DNA from: Oscillospiraceae bacterium
Lineage (GTDB): Bacteria; Bacillota; Clostridia; Oscillospirales; Oscillospiraceae
DNA length: 64,000 nucleotides
Direction of reading: 5' to 3'
NCBI GenBank assembly: GCA_022800755.1
Contig: JAAWQX010000007.1
Coordinates: 1-64,000, forward strand
This document shows, in pieces, positions 18,590 to 28,212 of the stretch. Below the pieces are notes generated by a model. That model was not told the DNA's origin and ran no database searches. It saw only the letters and a list, made by a program, of their open reading frames with translations. How positions within the stretch are numbered: the first letter of the stretch is position 1; every line of letters begins with the position of its first letter. The translations under genes were made by a program, and so were the position numbers.

Positions 18590-19321
18590 ATGTTCCAACG
18601 CTTTGGCATCTGGCTGGACTGGACGCTTTCACGGTTTCATGTTGCCTTTATTGAGGGTGACCGCTGGAAGCTCTATCTCCAAGGTCTGGGCATCACGCTG
18701 GAAATGACCGTTTTCGCCCTGCTGTTCGGCACCATTCTGGGCCTACTGATCGCCATAGTCCGTACCGCCCACGACCAGCAGAGACCGGGACATCACAATC
18801 TTCTTCTGGGCTTTGTCAACGGGCTGTGCAATATTTACACCACCGTCATCCGCGGCACGCCTATGATGGTCCAAATGCTGATTTGGGGCTTCGTCATTTT
18901 CGCCACCAGCCGGAATAAGGTCATGGTGGGTATCGTGGGGTTGAGCATCAACTCCGGCGCCTATGTAGCCGAGATCATCCGCGGCGGGTTGATGAGCGTG
19001 GATATCGGGCAATCGGAAGCCGGACGTTCCCTGGGCCTGAACTACTTTGACACAATGCGTTTCATCGTGATCCCCCAGGCCTTCAAAAACATCCTCCCCT
19101 CCCTGGGCAATGAGTTCATCACCCTGTTTAAGGACACTTCTCTGGTCAACGCCATCGGCGCGGCGGAACTGACCTATCACGCCATGCGGATCGGCGGCAG
19201 GACCTTTGACTATATGCCGCCGTTGATCGGCTCGGCCGTCATGTACTTAGTCATCGTGATCGTCTTCACCTGGTTACAGGGCAAACTGGAAAGGAGGCTG
19301 CGGGAAAGTGATCGACGTTAA
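18590..19321 (+). CDS. Amino-acid ABC transporter permease (HisM/GlnP family)
   Basis: [83 protein letters not shown]. Confidence 0.95.
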   Translation: MFQRFGIWLDWTLSRFHVAFIEGDRWKLYLQGLGITLEMTVFALLFGTILGLLIAIVRTAHDQQRPGHHNLLLGFVNGLCNIYTTVIRGTPMMVQMLIWGFVIFATSRNKVMVGIVGLSINSGAYVAEIIRGGLMSVDIGQSEAGRSLGLNYFDTMRFIVIPQAFKNILPSLGNEFITLFKDTSLVNAIGAAELTYHAMRIGGRTFDYMPPLIGSAVMYLVIVIVFTWLQGKLERRLRESDRR

Positions 19322-20030
19322 ACATCTGTCCAAATCCTTCGGAGACCATCTGGTGCTGGACGATATCTCCGAGCACATCCATCCCGGTGAAAAAGTCGTT
19401 GTCATCGGGCCTTCCGGGTCCGGCAAGTCCACCTTCCTGCGGTGTCTGAACCTGCTGGAGTTCCCCTCCGGCGGAACCATCACCTTTGATGGGACGGTCA
19501 TTACCGATCCCAAGGTGGACATTGACCGCGTGCGGCGGCAAATGGGGATGGTGTTCCAGCACTTCAACCTCTTCCCCAATATGACCATCCGCAAGAACAT
19601 CACCCTCGCCCCTGTACGCACCAAGCTCATGAGTCAGGACGAGGCCGACGCGGAAGCGGAAAAGCTGCTGCAGCGCGTGGGGCTTTCCGATAAGGCGGAC
19701 GCTTATCCCGCACAGCTTTCCGGCGGGCAGAAGCAGCGCATCGCCATCGTACGGGCCTTGGCAATGAAGCCCAAGCTGATGCTGTTTGACGAGCCTACCT
19801 CCGCCCTGGACCCGGAAATGGTCGGCGAGGTGTTGGACGTGATGAAAGAGCTTGCCAACGAGGGTATGACCATGGTGGTCGTCACCCACGAAATGGGATT
19901 TGCCCGGGAAGTGGGCACCCGCGTGCTGTTCATGGACGGCGGGCATATTCTGGAGCAAAACACCCCGGCGGAGTTCTTCGCAAATCCGAAAGAAGCGAGA
20001 ACCATCGAATTTTTGTCTAAAGTTTTATAA
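19308..20030 (+). CDS. Amino-acid ABC transporter ATP-binding protein
   Basis: Walker [47 protein letters not shown]. Confidence 0.97.
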   Translation: MIDVKHLSKSFGDHLVLDDISEHIHPGEKVVVIGPSGSGKSTFLRCLNLLEFPSGGTITFDGTVITDPKVDIDRVRRQMGMVFQHFNLFPNMTIRKNITLAPVRTKLMSQDEADAEAEKLLQRVGLSDKADAYPAQLSGGQKQRIAIVRALAMKPKLMLFDEPTSALDPEMVGEVLDVMKELANEGMTMVVVTHEMGFAREVGTRVLFMDGGHILEQNTPAEFFANPKEARTIEFLSKVL

Positions 20031-20034
20031 TGTC

Positions 20035-20070
20035 AGCGGCACGCCGGAACAGCGTGCCGCTTGCTTATTT
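20035..20070 (+). terminator. Terminator of the ABC operon
   Basis: agcggcacgccggaacagcgtgccgct + ttgcttattttt. Confidence 0.8.
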
Positions 20071-20112
20071 TTCGGGCTTGTACTATAATGTCGCAAAAGG
20101 CAGGTGTTTGAA

Positions 20113-21144
20113 ATGGCGCGGACGATGATCGCAATGAGCGGCGGAGTGGATTCCGCCGTGGCAGCATATCTGTGCAGGCAGTCGGGTGATTCGTGCATGG
20201 GGATGACCATGCAGCTATTCGGAAAAGACGCGTCCGGCGACGTGGAAGACGCCCGGAACGTCGCTGACCGGCTGGGGATGCCCTTCCGGGTATTCGATTT
20301 TTCCGACGCGTTCCGCTGTCACGTCATCGACCGGTTCGTCGCCGCCTATGAACGGGGTGAAACGCCGAATCCCTGCATCGACTGCAACCGATATCTGAAA
20401 TTCGGCCTGATTTTTCAGCAAATAGACGCGCTGGGTTACGATTATGTGGCCACGGGGCATTACGCGCGGATCGAGGAAGCAAACGGGCGGTTTCTGCTGA
20501 AAAAGGGGCTGGATGAAAGCAAAGACCAGTCTTATGTGCTCTATTCCCTCACCCAGGCGCAGTTGTCCCGGACGCGGTTTCCTCTGGGCGGTATGACCAA
20601 GGAGGAGGTCCGGGCCATCGCAGAGGAACAGGGATTCCTCAATGCCCGGAAGCGGGACAGTCAGGACATTTGCTTTGTGCCGGATGGGGATTATGCCGCG
20701 TTTTTGGAGCGGTATACTGGAAAAACGTATCCTATCGGGACGTTTCAGGATGCAAACGGCACGGTGTTGGGGACGCATAAGGGCATTGTTCGGTATACCA
20801 TCGGCCAGCGGAAGGGGCTGGGGTTGGCGCTCCCCTGTCCGATGTATGTGAAAGAAAAGGACTTGGAACACAACGCGGTCATCCTGTGCCGGAATGAGGA
20901 ATTGTTCTCCACATCGCTGGAAGCCAGAGATTTCAACTGGAGCGCGCTGGACTGTCCGGCGGGCAGTCTGCGGTGCGAGGCGAAGATCCGCTATAAGCAC
21001 GCACAGCAGCCCGCCACGGTCACACCCACCGGGCCGGACATGGCGCATGTGGACTTTGACACGCCACAGCGGGCCATTTGTAAAGGACAGGCTGTAGTGC
21101 TGTACGACGGCGACACCGTACTGGGCGGCGGGACCATCGTATAA
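20113..21144 (+). CDS. mnmA: tRNA-specific 2-thiouridylase MnmA
   Basis: SGGVDSAVAAYL PP-loop; TPNPCIDCNRYLKFG; ATGHYARI; DSQDICFVPDGDYAAFL. Confidence 0.95.
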   Translation: MARTMIAMSGGVDSAVAAYLCRQSGDSCMGMTMQLFGKDASGDVEDARNVADRLGMPFRVFDFSDAFRCHVIDRFVAAYERGETPNPCIDCNRYLKFGLIFQQIDALGYDYVATGHYARIEEANGRFLLKKGLDESKDQSYVLYSLTQAQLSRTRFPLGGMTKEEVRAIAEEQGFLNARKRDSQDICFVPDGDYAAFLERYTGKTYPIGTFQDANGTVLGTHKGIVRYTIGQRKGLGLALPCPMYVKEKDLEHNAVILCRNEELFSTSLEARDFNWSALDCPAGSLRCEAKIRYKHAQQPATVTPTGPDMAHVDFDTPQRAICKGQAVVLYDGDTVLGGGTIV

Positions 21145-21151
21145 AGGAAAG

Positions 21152-21188
21152 AACAAGCCCCCGGTCCCAAAGGACCGGGGACTTGTTC
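21152..21188. terminator. Terminator hairpin
   Basis: caagcccccggtcccaaaggaccggggacttg. Confidence 0.8.
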
Positions 21189-21207
21189 AAGGAGCGTTAG
21201 ATTGGAG

Positions 21208-21927
21208 TTATTGTTCACGCACCACAAGGAGCTTTTCCACGCGCTTGTAGAGTAAAAATGTGATGATGGAAACCAATACGCCTTTCAGCAGATTGAACGG
21301 AACCACAGCAAACAAAACCAGGGTTGTTACGCTGTTGATGGAACTGTTCACCGCCGTACCCATGCCCACGATTGCTTCCAGCGGCATTCCGAACAGGGTG
21401 GAATACGTAGGGATCAAGTAAAATGCGTTAAACGCACTGCCAAAGACCGTCATGCACGCAGTGCCCAAAGCCATGCCGCCGATGGCTGTACCTTTGGACT
21501 TTTTCGTATGATACAGGATAGATGCCGGCAGCACAAACGAACAGCCAATCACAAAGTTAGCAAAATCGCCCACAAACGCAGTGCTGGTCCCTTTCAGCAA
21601 TAGCTTCAAAACAATTTTCAGCAATTCCGTGGTTACACCGGCCACCGGGCCAAGATAAAACGTGCTGATCAGTACCGGAACCTCGCTGAAATCGATCTCG
21701 TAAAAGCTGGGCGCAAAAAACAACGGGACTTCAAAGAACATCAGCACCGCCGCCAGTACAGAAAAAATGGCAATATAGGCCATGCGGCGGGTCTTGTTCA
21801 CTTCCTTCAGCGTTTTCAGGAACTTACGCTCTACGAGCATGGCCACAAAAAACAACGCCAGGAAAATCAATAAACAGAGCAGCAGAAATTCCACATTTTC
21901 CTTTACAGCTTGGAGTAATTCGCCCAT
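21208..21927 (-). CDS. ribU: ECF transporter S component, RibU-like riboflavin transporter
   Basis: Multi-TM; VLMFFEVPLFFAPSFYEIDFSEVPVLISTFYLGPVAGVTTELLKIVLKLLLKGTSTAFVGDFANFVIG; preceded by an FMN riboswitch. Confidence 0.92.
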   Translation of the reverse strand: MGELLQAVKENVEFLLLCLLIFLALFFVAMLVERKFLKTLKEVNKTRRMAYIAIFSVLAAVLMFFEVPLFFAPSFYEIDFSEVPVLISTFYLGPVAGVTTELLKIVLKLLLKGTSTAFVGDFANFVIGCSFVLPASILYHTKKSKGTAIGGMALGTACMTVFGSAFNAFYLIPTYSTLFGMPLEAIVGMGTAVNSSINSVTTLVLFAVVPFNLLKGVLVSIITFLLYKRVEKLLVVREQ

Positions 21928-22018
21928 ACAAACACCTCATTTTTGTTCTCTTTTCCCGTTCCGGGATAAAAATAACGCCCGAGACATTGTCTGCGGACGC
22001 ACAAAAATGTGATGCGAT

Positions 22019-22122
<104 letters not shown>

Positions 22123-22244
22123 ACAACGATTCAGTTGTTATGCCCCTATTATACACATCCCCGGGCAAATTGCAAGACCTTGCATTAAAATCGGAAGTAT
22201 TGTATAATATTAAAAACTCATTTTTGTGTAATTTGGAGGTACCT

Positions 22245-22763
22245 ATGCCGGTTCCGGAAACCACTTGCTGCTTTACCGGGCATCGCGCGGCCAAGCTTCC
22301 CTGGGGCTTTCAGGAAAGCGACCCCCGGTGCGTGGCGCTGAAGCAGCAAATTTATGACGCGGTGGAGGCGGTCTACGCATCCGGCGTGCGGCACTTTATC
22401 TGCGGAATGGCCAACGGCTGCGACCTGTATTTCGGCGAAGCGGTGCTGCGGCTGCAGCGGGGGCACCCGGATATCACGCTGGAAGCCGCCGTTCCTTACG
22501 AGGGCCAAGCCCAGCGGTGGTCCCCAGAACAAAAGGCCCGCTGGGACTACCTCTGCGACGCCTGTGATTATCAGACCGTCGTCAGCCACAGCTACACCCC
22601 GGATTGCATGATGCGGCGCAACCGGTATATGGTGGACAATTCCTCCGTGGTCATCGCCGCGTTTAACGGCAGTTCCGGGGGAACGCTGAATACCATTCTC
22701 TACGCCATGCGGAAAAAGCGGGAGGTCATCCAGATTTCGATTGAAAGCGAGGAACATTTATGA
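22245..22763 (+). CDS. SLOG-family (DUF1273/YpsA-like) protein
   Basis: CCFTGHRAAKLPWG; HFICGMANGCDLYFGEAVL; RNRYMVDNSSVVIAAFNGSSGGTLNTILYAMRK. ATG preceded by TTGGAGG. The ORF-track start at 21987 runs back through the riboswitch. Confidence 0.88.
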   Translation: MPVPETTCCFTGHRAAKLPWGFQESDPRCVALKQQIYDAVEAVYASGVRHFICGMANGCDLYFGEAVLRLQRGHPDITLEAAVPYEGQAQRWSPEQKARWDYLCDACDYQTVVSHSYTPDCMMRRNRYMVDNSSVVIAAFNGSSGGTLNTILYAMRKKREVIQISIESEEHL

Positions 22764-22984
22764 AAAAATGGATCATTGCGGCCATTATTGCGCTGGTCGT
22801 TTTGTTCACACCCATTCCCGGGCACTGGAAAGACGGCGGAACAGCTACATACTCCGCCTTGGTTTACCGAATCGTGGATTACCGGCACAATATGTTTGTG
22901 CAGCACCCAGAGGACCAGCGGGTATTTGTGCAGTTCTTCCCGAAAAACTTTGGCTCATGGCCGGAAGTGGAGATGCGCCCATGA
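22760..22984 (+). CDS. Small predicted exported/membrane-anchored protein (74 aa)
   Basis: MKKWIIAAIIALVVLFTPIPGHWKDGGTATYSALVYRIVDY...; ATGA overlap with the upstream stop and the downstream start. Confidence 0.75.
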   Translation: MKKWIIAAIIALVVLFTPIPGHWKDGGTATYSALVYRIVDYRHNMFVQHPEDQRVFVQFFPKNFGSWPEVEMRP

Positions 22985-23604
22985 TGACACCCATTTCTAT
23001 GGATAACTGGTCCAGGAAAGAGATTTTTGACTTCTTCTCCCCTATGTCTCAGCCTTTTTTCAGCGTTACGTTTCGGCAGGATGTGACGAATTTGTACCGT
23101 TTTGTGAAAGAAAACGACATTTCCTTTTATTACGCGCTCACTTATCTTTGCACGCAGGCGATCAACGGTGTGGAGGCATTTCGGTATCTGCTGAAGGATG
23201 GGCAGCTTTTTTTGTCTGACGGGCGCGAGCCCAGCTTTACGGATATGCATCCGGACAGTGAGCGGTTCCATATCGTGACGATGCCCTGCGAGGGGGACAT
23301 CGTTTCCTTTTGCCGGGCGGCCCGGGAGAAAAGCCGGGCGCAGACGGCGTTTATCGACTTCTCCGCCGAGGCGGACGACCTGATCTATCTTTCCTGCCTG
23401 CCGTGGGTGGAATTGACCGCCCTAACCAATGAGCGGGACTTTGACAAGGATGATTCCATCCCCCGGCTGGCCTGGGGGAAATACGTCGAGGAAAACGGAC
23501 GTAAAACGCTGCATATCTCTATGGAGCTGAACCATCGGTTCGTGGACGGTGTGCATGTGGGGAAATTCCACGAAGCGCTGACAGAACTGATTGAAGCATT
23601 ATAA
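22981..23604 (+). CDS. Chloramphenicol acetyltransferase (CAT)-like acyltransferase
   Basis: FSPMSQPFFSVTFRQDVTNLYRFVKENDISFYYALTYLCTQAIN; catalytic NHRFVDGVHVGKF (HxxxDG); SCLPWVELTALTN. Confidence 0.87.
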   Translation: MMTPISMDNWSRKEIFDFFSPMSQPFFSVTFRQDVTNLYRFVKENDISFYYALTYLCTQAINGVEAFRYLLKDGQLFLSDGREPSFTDMHPDSERFHIVTMPCEGDIVSFCRAAREKSRAQTAFIDFSAEADDLIYLSCLPWVELTALTNERDFDKDDSIPRLAWGKYVEENGRKTLHISMELNHRFVDGVHVGKFHEALTELIEAL

Positions 23605-23605
23605 A

Positions 23606-23634
23606 ACCGCCTGCCGATGGCAGGCGGTTTTTCT
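23606..23634. terminator. Terminator hairpin
   Basis: accgcctgccgatggcaggcggttttt. Confidence 0.8.
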
Positions 23635-24393
23635 TCAGCCGTCGTAGACCAAGCCGCCGTCTACGGCGCTGACGGTGCCATTCACATAGGACGCCAGGTC
23701 GCTGAGGTAAAATACCACGGGCCACGCTGCTTCCTGCTGGGTCGCCGGACGGCGCAGGGCGGTCATGCCGCTCAATCGCTGGTAATTCGCTTCATCTACC
23801 AGATGGTTGATCATGCGGCTGTCGGTCCAGCCTGGGCATACGCAGTTGCAGCACACGTTATGGGAGCCGCCCTCTTTCGCCACCACTTTAGTCAGGCCGT
23901 TCAGCCCCGCCTTGCTGGTGGCATAGGCGCCCCGGCCGATCAAGCCGCCGCCGATCTTACCCGCTACGCTGGACACGTTCACAATGCGGCCGTAGCGGTT
24001 TTCTTTCATGTGGGTATACACAGACTGGATGGCGGCAAATACGCCCGTCAGGTTCACCTGGATGATCTTGTTCCACTCCGCCTCCGTGATGTCCTCAAAC
24101 AGCATCGTGCTGGCGAGACCCACGCAGTTCACCAGGCCGTGGAGCTGGCCGTAATCCGCGATGATCTCCGCGAAATTCTCACGGATGACCGCCGTGGAGG
24201 ACAAATCCAGGGCGCGGCAGCTGTAAAGCTCCGCGGGCAACTCCTGGGCCATTTCCCGCAGGGTCTTCTCGTCCACATCAATGGCGCACACTCGTCCGCC
24301 GCAGGCGATGATCTGCTCCACAATGGCTCTTCCGATGCTCCCGGCGCCGCCGGTGACGATGTAGTTTTTCCCCGTAAAATCAATCGTGACCAT
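23635..24393 (-). CDS. SDR-family oxidoreductase
   Basis: NYIVTGGAGSIGRAIVEQ; NVSSVAGKIGGGLIGRGAYATSKAGL; C-terminal SYVNGTVSAVDGGLVYDG. Confidence 0.93.
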   Translation of the reverse strand: MVTIDFTGKNYIVTGGAGSIGRAIVEQIIACGGRVCAIDVDEKTLREMAQELPAELYSCRALDLSSTAVIRENFAEIIADYGQLHGLVNCVGLASTMLFEDITEAEWNKIIQVNLTGVFAAIQSVYTHMKENRYGRIVNVSSVAGKIGGGLIGRGAYATSKAGLNGLTKVVAKEGGSHNVCCNCVCPGWTDSRMINHLVDEANYQRLSGMTALRRPATQQEAAWPVVFYLSDLASYVNGTVSAVDGGLVYDG

Positions 24394-24415
24394 ACTGTGC
24401 TCCTTTCTGTAAAAA

Positions 24416-24444
24416 TGCCGGACAAGTACAACTTGTCCGGCATG
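24416..24444 (-). terminator. Terminator downstream of rplT
   Basis: atgccggacaagt aca acttgtccggcat perfect 13-bp arms; T-run on minus strand. Confidence 0.85.
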
Positions 24445-24451
24445 GTCTTTC

Positions 24452-24808
24452 TTATTTCAATGCGCCCTTCGCGGTCTCGCACAAAGCGGTGAACGCGGCG
24501 GGGTCATGAATCGCAGTCTCAGAGAGCATCTTGCGGTTCATGTCGATGCCTGCCAGCTTCAAACCATGCATAAACGTGGAGTAGTTCATGCCATTGGCCT
24601 TGCAGCCCGCGCTGATGCGGGTGATCCACAGCTGGCGGTAATCCCGCTTTTTCTGCTTGCGGCCTACATACGCGTAGCGCCCGGACTTCATGACCTGCTC
24701 TTTGGCCATCTTGAAGTGACGGGATTTGTTGCCCCAGTATCCTTTCGCCAGGCCCAGGACTTTATTTCTTCTCTTGCGCGTCATCATTGCGCCTTTAACT
24801 CTTGCCAT
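24452..24808 (-). CDS. rplT: 50S ribosomal protein L20
   Basis: [33 protein letters not shown]. Confidence 0.98.
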   Translation of the reverse strand: MARVKGAMMTRKRRNKVLGLAKGYWGNKSRHFKMAKEQVMKSGRYAYVGRKQKKRDYRQLWITRISAGCKANGMNYSTFMHGLKLAGIDMNRKMLSETAIHDPAAFTALCETAKGALK

Positions 24809-24827
24809 TTCTTAAAGTCCTCCCCTT

Positions 24828-25031
24828 TTATTTGTACGGAATCATTTTCTTGATGGTCGCTTCGTTGGTCACGTCGGCATAGGTGCCCTTGCGCAGACCC
24901 CGCTTGCTCTTGGTGGTCTTGCCGTGGCCGTTCAGCAGATGGCTTTTGTAAGCATGGGCGCGTTTCACCTTACCGCTTTTGGTAACATTGAATCTTTTCT
25001 TCGCGCCGGAATGTGTTTTCATCTTGGGCAT
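24828..25031 (-). CDS. rpmI: 50S ribosomal protein L35
   Basis: MPKMKTHSGAKKRFNVTKSGKVKRAHAYKSHLLNGHGKTTKSKRGLRK. Confidence 0.98.
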   Translation of the reverse strand: MPKMKTHSGAKKRFNVTKSGKVKRAHAYKSHLLNGHGKTTKSKRGLRKGTYADVTNEATIKKMIPYK

Positions 25032-25053
25032 GATTTATGTTCTCCTTCCTTGG

Positions 25054-25671
25054 TTACTCTACCGTTTCCTTAGCGGGCGCTTCATCGGACGCCGCCTGCT
25101 CAGCAGCTTTCTCTTCCGCCTGCTTTTTCGCTTTCTGCTCTTTCTTGAGCTGGACCTGTGACTTGGGAGACAGGAAGATCGACATCGTCCGGCCCTCCAG
25201 CTTGGGGTCCTTATCCAGATTCGCGATCTCCGCGCACTTGGCGGCATAATCCTTCAGCAGCTTCTCACCGATGCTGGTATGCGCCATCTCCCGGCCCCGG
25301 AACCGTACCGTTACTTTCAGCCGGTCGCCGTCGGTCAGGAATTTCTGTCCATTTTTCAGCTTGGTGTTGAAATCGTTCTCGCCAATGCCCGGGGACATGC
25401 GGATCTCCTTCACGTCCATGACGCGCTGGTTCTTCTTCGCTTCCTTTTCCCGCTTGCTCTGCTCGAACCGGAACTTGCCGTAATCCATGATCTTGCAGAC
25501 CGGGGGCTTGGCGGCCGGTGAGATCATCACAAGATCCAGTTCCTTCTCCTCCGCGATCGCCATGGCGTCTTCCGAGGACATCAGGCCAAGCTGCTCCCCA
25601 TCTTCACCGATGAGACGGATCTCTTTCTCCTGGATCTCTTCATTGATCAAACTCTGTGTGTTCGCGATGAT
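25054..25671 (-). CDS. infC: Translation initiation factor IF-3, probable AUC start
   Basis: SLINEEIQEKEIRLIGEDGEQLGLMSSEDAMAIAEEKELDLVMISPAAKPPVCKIMDYGKF. GGAGGTG immediately precedes ATC ATC GCG in the IF3 frame; there is no ATG/GTG/TTG at the expected position. Confidence 0.92.
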   Translation of the reverse strand: MIANTQSLINEEIQEKEIRLIGEDGEQLGLMSSEDAMAIAEEKELDLVMISPAAKPPVCKIMDYGKFRFEQSKREKEAKKNQRVMDVKEIRMSPGIGENDFNTKLKNGQKFLTDGDRLKVTVRFRGREMAHTSIGEKLLKDYAAKCAEIANLDKDPKLEGRTMSIFLSPKSQVQLKKEQKAKKQAEEKAAEQAASDEAPAKETVE

Positions 25672-25680
25672 GCAACACCT

Positions 25681-25725
25681 CCAAAAAAATAAGCGCGGAC
25701 AGGTTCCTATCCACGCGCAAAAAGA
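25681..25725 (-). promoter_or_regulatory. infC-operon leader attenuator (candidate L20 leader)
   Basis: Minus strand GCGCGTGGATAGGAACCTGTCCGCGC hairpin followed by TTATTTTTTT directly before the infC ribosome-binding site. Confidence 0.7.
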
Positions 25726-25916
25726 CCGGACAGCGCACCGCGCCGCCGTACCTGATTGACCCATGCTGGCCGTTTGCCGCCGGGTGAGGATAGTTCCTGC
25801 TTTGTTTTAGCTTTGATATTTTACCAGTCCGGGGCAAAAATGTCAAGAGGGAATTTTCATGGTCTTCTTATTTTATCCTGCGGAAAACCGGGCATACTCC
25901 CATGGGAGGGATCAAT

Positions 25917-26294
25917 ATGCGAACTTTGGAATTTCCCGCAGTCTATCTCACCGGTGCGGCGGGTTACGGCGCGCTTGAAATTTTGTGGCGTGGCTGGACC
26001 CACTGGACCATGCTGGCCATCGGCGGGCTGTGCCTGTGCGTGATGTACGCCCTGGCCAACCGCACCCGTCTGCCCCGCTGGCAGATGTGGGTGCTGTCCG
26101 CAGCGTTTATTACTACCGCGGAGTTTCTGTCCGGCGTGGTCGTCAATATTCTGCTCGGCTGGCGGGTCTGGGACTATACAGCCGTTCCCGGGAATCTCCT
26201 GGGACAGATTTGCCCTATTTACTGCCTGCTGTGGCTTGGTCTATCTATCCCGGGAATTTCCCTTTGCCGGAGATTACGCGGCCTTTTCCGTTAA
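25917..26294 (+). CDS. Putative membrane protein, PF06541-like (CmpB/ABC-transporter type IV family)
   Basis: Multi-TM; AEFLSGVVVNILLGWRVWDYTAVPGNLLGQICPIYCLLWLGLSI; GGGAGGG before ATG. Confidence 0.75.
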   Translation: MRTLEFPAVYLTGAAGYGALEILWRGWTHWTMLAIGGLCLCVMYALANRTRLPRWQMWVLSAAFITTAEFLSGVVVNILLGWRVWDYTAVPGNLLGQICPIYCLLWLGLSIPGISLCRRLRGLFR

Positions 26295-26950
26295 GGCAGT
26301 TCCATGGTGGACGCGATCTTCACGATGCGGCTGGTACCCAGACGTTCCGCCCCCAGGTCGATCATTTCCTGGGCATCCTCCAACGTGGAGATACCGCCCG
26401 CCGCTTTGACTTTCAGATGATCGGCGCTGTACTGACGCAGCAGGGCCACGTCCTCGCGGGTCGCACCGCCGGTGGAAAAGCCCGTGGAGGTCTTGATGAA
26501 ATCCGCGCCGGAATCGGACACGATCTCGCACAGCCTGATTTTTTCTTCCTGTGTCAACAGGCAGGTTTCAATAATGACTTTCAGCACCTTGCCCATGGTC
26601 GCTTCCCGCACAGCCTGAATGTCCTGGGCAACTTCGTCCCAGGCCCCGTCCTTCACCATAGCCAAATTGACCACCATATCGATCTCGTCCGCGCCGTTGC
26701 GTACTGCGTCCGCCGCCTCGAATGCCTTGGCTGCACCGGTCATATAGCCGTTGGGGAAACCGATCACCGTGCAGATGGGCAGACGGTCCCCTACATAACG
26801 CTTCGCGCCCGCTACATGGCAGGGCGGGATGCATACGCTGGCGCAGCTGAAACGGATTCCCTCGTCGCACAGCTTTTGAATCTCCGCCGCTGTGGCGTCT
26901 ACCCGCAGCAGCGTATGGTCACATTTGGACAGTATCTCTTTCACATCCAT
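26291..26950 (-). CDS. deoC: Deoxyribose-phosphate aldolase
   Basis: CDHTLLRVDATAAEIQKLCDEG; VIGFPNGYMTGAAKAFEAADAVRNGADEIDMVVNLAM; DFIKTSTGFSTGGATREDVALL; KAAGGISTLEDA. Confidence 0.97.
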   Translation of the reverse strand: MDVKEILSKCDHTLLRVDATAAEIQKLCDEGIRFSCASVCIPPCHVAGAKRYVGDRLPICTVIGFPNGYMTGAAKAFEAADAVRNGADEIDMVVNLAMVKDGAWDEVAQDIQAVREATMGKVLKVIIETCLLTQEEKIRLCEIVSDSGADFIKTSTGFSTGGATREDVALLRQYSADHLKVKAAGGISTLEDAQEMIDLGAERLGTSRIVKIASTMELP

Positions 26951-27032
26951 TGTTAATTCTCCCTTTTGGTTAGGATACTGCTATTATATCGGTTTCACCG
27001 GATTCTTGCAAGTAAAACACGTGTTGGAACCC

Positions 27033-27464
27033 TTACAAATTCATCAAGCCATAAGCAATAAACGGACTTGCATAAATCGTTGCATAAATCAATGTAATCC
27101 AAGGCTGATAGTCAATATAGAATTCTCGAAATGACAGGGACCAAGGATGTTTGATCACCACCCAGCCGAATACGTCAAATACTACGGTAATCGTTCCCCA
27201 GATCAGAGAAGTCGCAATAACGTTGGAGAATGTTATTGATTCCAATCCATTAAAATATAAAAACGCGAATATCGGAAATACAATGACATTGTACAGAGGA
27301 TGCCAAGGCTTTGTTTTCTCGTACCCCTCGCCCATTCCCGGGCCCTCTTTCATAGACCCCATATGCAGTAACGTGATATTGAACACAGTATGCAGCACAC
27401 CAATGCCTGTAACGATGAAATAAGCCACCCAATACCACAGCATCGAAAAGCCAAACCGCTCCAT
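27033..27464 (-). CDS. Hypothetical membrane protein
   Basis: About 4 predicted TM segments; directly downstream of the TetR gene. Confidence 0.7.
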   Translation of the reverse strand: MERFGFSMLWYWVAYFIVTGIGVLHTVFNITLLHMGSMKEGPGMGEGYEKTKPWHPLYNVIVFPIFAFLYFNGLESITFSNVIATSLIWGTITVVFDVFGWVVIKHPWSLSFREFYIDYQPWITLIYATIYASPFIAYGLMNL

Positions 27465-27465
27465 T

Positions 27466-28047
27466 TTATGTTCCTCCATTCTCTTTTTTGATCTTTTCCA
27501 GCAACGCCAGAAATATGTCTGTCAGCATCGCGCTCATTTCCTCCAGCGTAAATCGACACAGCTTAGTAGCGCACAACACCGCTATACCATGCGTATAGAT
27601 CCACAAATGCCGGTACAGTCGCTCCGCCTCCGTCTCACGCAAACCGTATCCTATTTCAACAGACCGCAAAATCAGTGAATAATTTTCATCTATGACCGGG
27701 AGTATGTTTTCCATAGTGGGACTTTGGGTCTGCTCCGACATAAACAGCAATTGAAATAATTTCGGTTCCTGGATCGCAAATTGAATATATTGCATCCCAA
27801 CACCTTTGAACGCCGGCACTTCCGACAGTCCCGCACGAACATATTCCGCATATAGGTCCTTTGCTGCGTTCTTTGCCGACGACCGCACTTCTTCCATGGT
27901 CTCAAACACCGTGAAAATCGGACAAGCTGAACTATTCAGTGCCTTGCCCAACGCTCTTGCCGTCAGCCCCTCATCCCCCCTTTGCCGAATCAGTTCCAAG
28001 GCGGTGTGTGTAATCTCTTCTTTTGAGAATCTTGCTTTTGGCGGCAT
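27466..28047 (-). CDS. TetR/AcrR-family transcriptional regulator
   Basis: N-terminal HTH (FSKEEITHTALELIRQRGDEGLTARALGKALNSSACPIFTVFETMEE). Confidence 0.85.
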   Translation of the reverse strand: MPPKARFSKEEITHTALELIRQRGDEGLTARALGKALNSSACPIFTVFETMEEVRSSAKNAAKDLYAEYVRAGLSEVPAFKGVGMQYIQFAIQEPKLFQLLFMSEQTQSPTMENILPVIDENYSLILRSVEIGYGLRETEAERLYRHLWIYTHGIAVLCATKLCRFTLEEMSAMLTDIFLALLEKIKKENGGT

Positions 28048-28212
28048 AACCCTTCTCCTTTTTAAAACACTCGTTCTATAACTTATGTTCTAATTTAGCA
28101 TATGATACAGACATTGTCAATTCTTTCCTTTCCCTTGCATATCCGGCGTACCCTCCGAATAGGATTCTTCATGAGAGACCGTCAGAGTGGTCACATTGAC
28201 CGGAGGTGCGTT

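Noticed and set aside
22981-23604. Calling the CAT-like gene a chloramphenicol-resistance determinant
   Set aside because: Catalytic HxxxDG is present, but the context is a coupled chromosomal cassette with no mobile-element signs; resistance cannot be inferred from sequence alone.
28050-28110. GTTCTA direct repeat near the TetR gene as an operator
   Set aside because: Only a weak 6-mer repeat without clear dyad symmetry; too little support.
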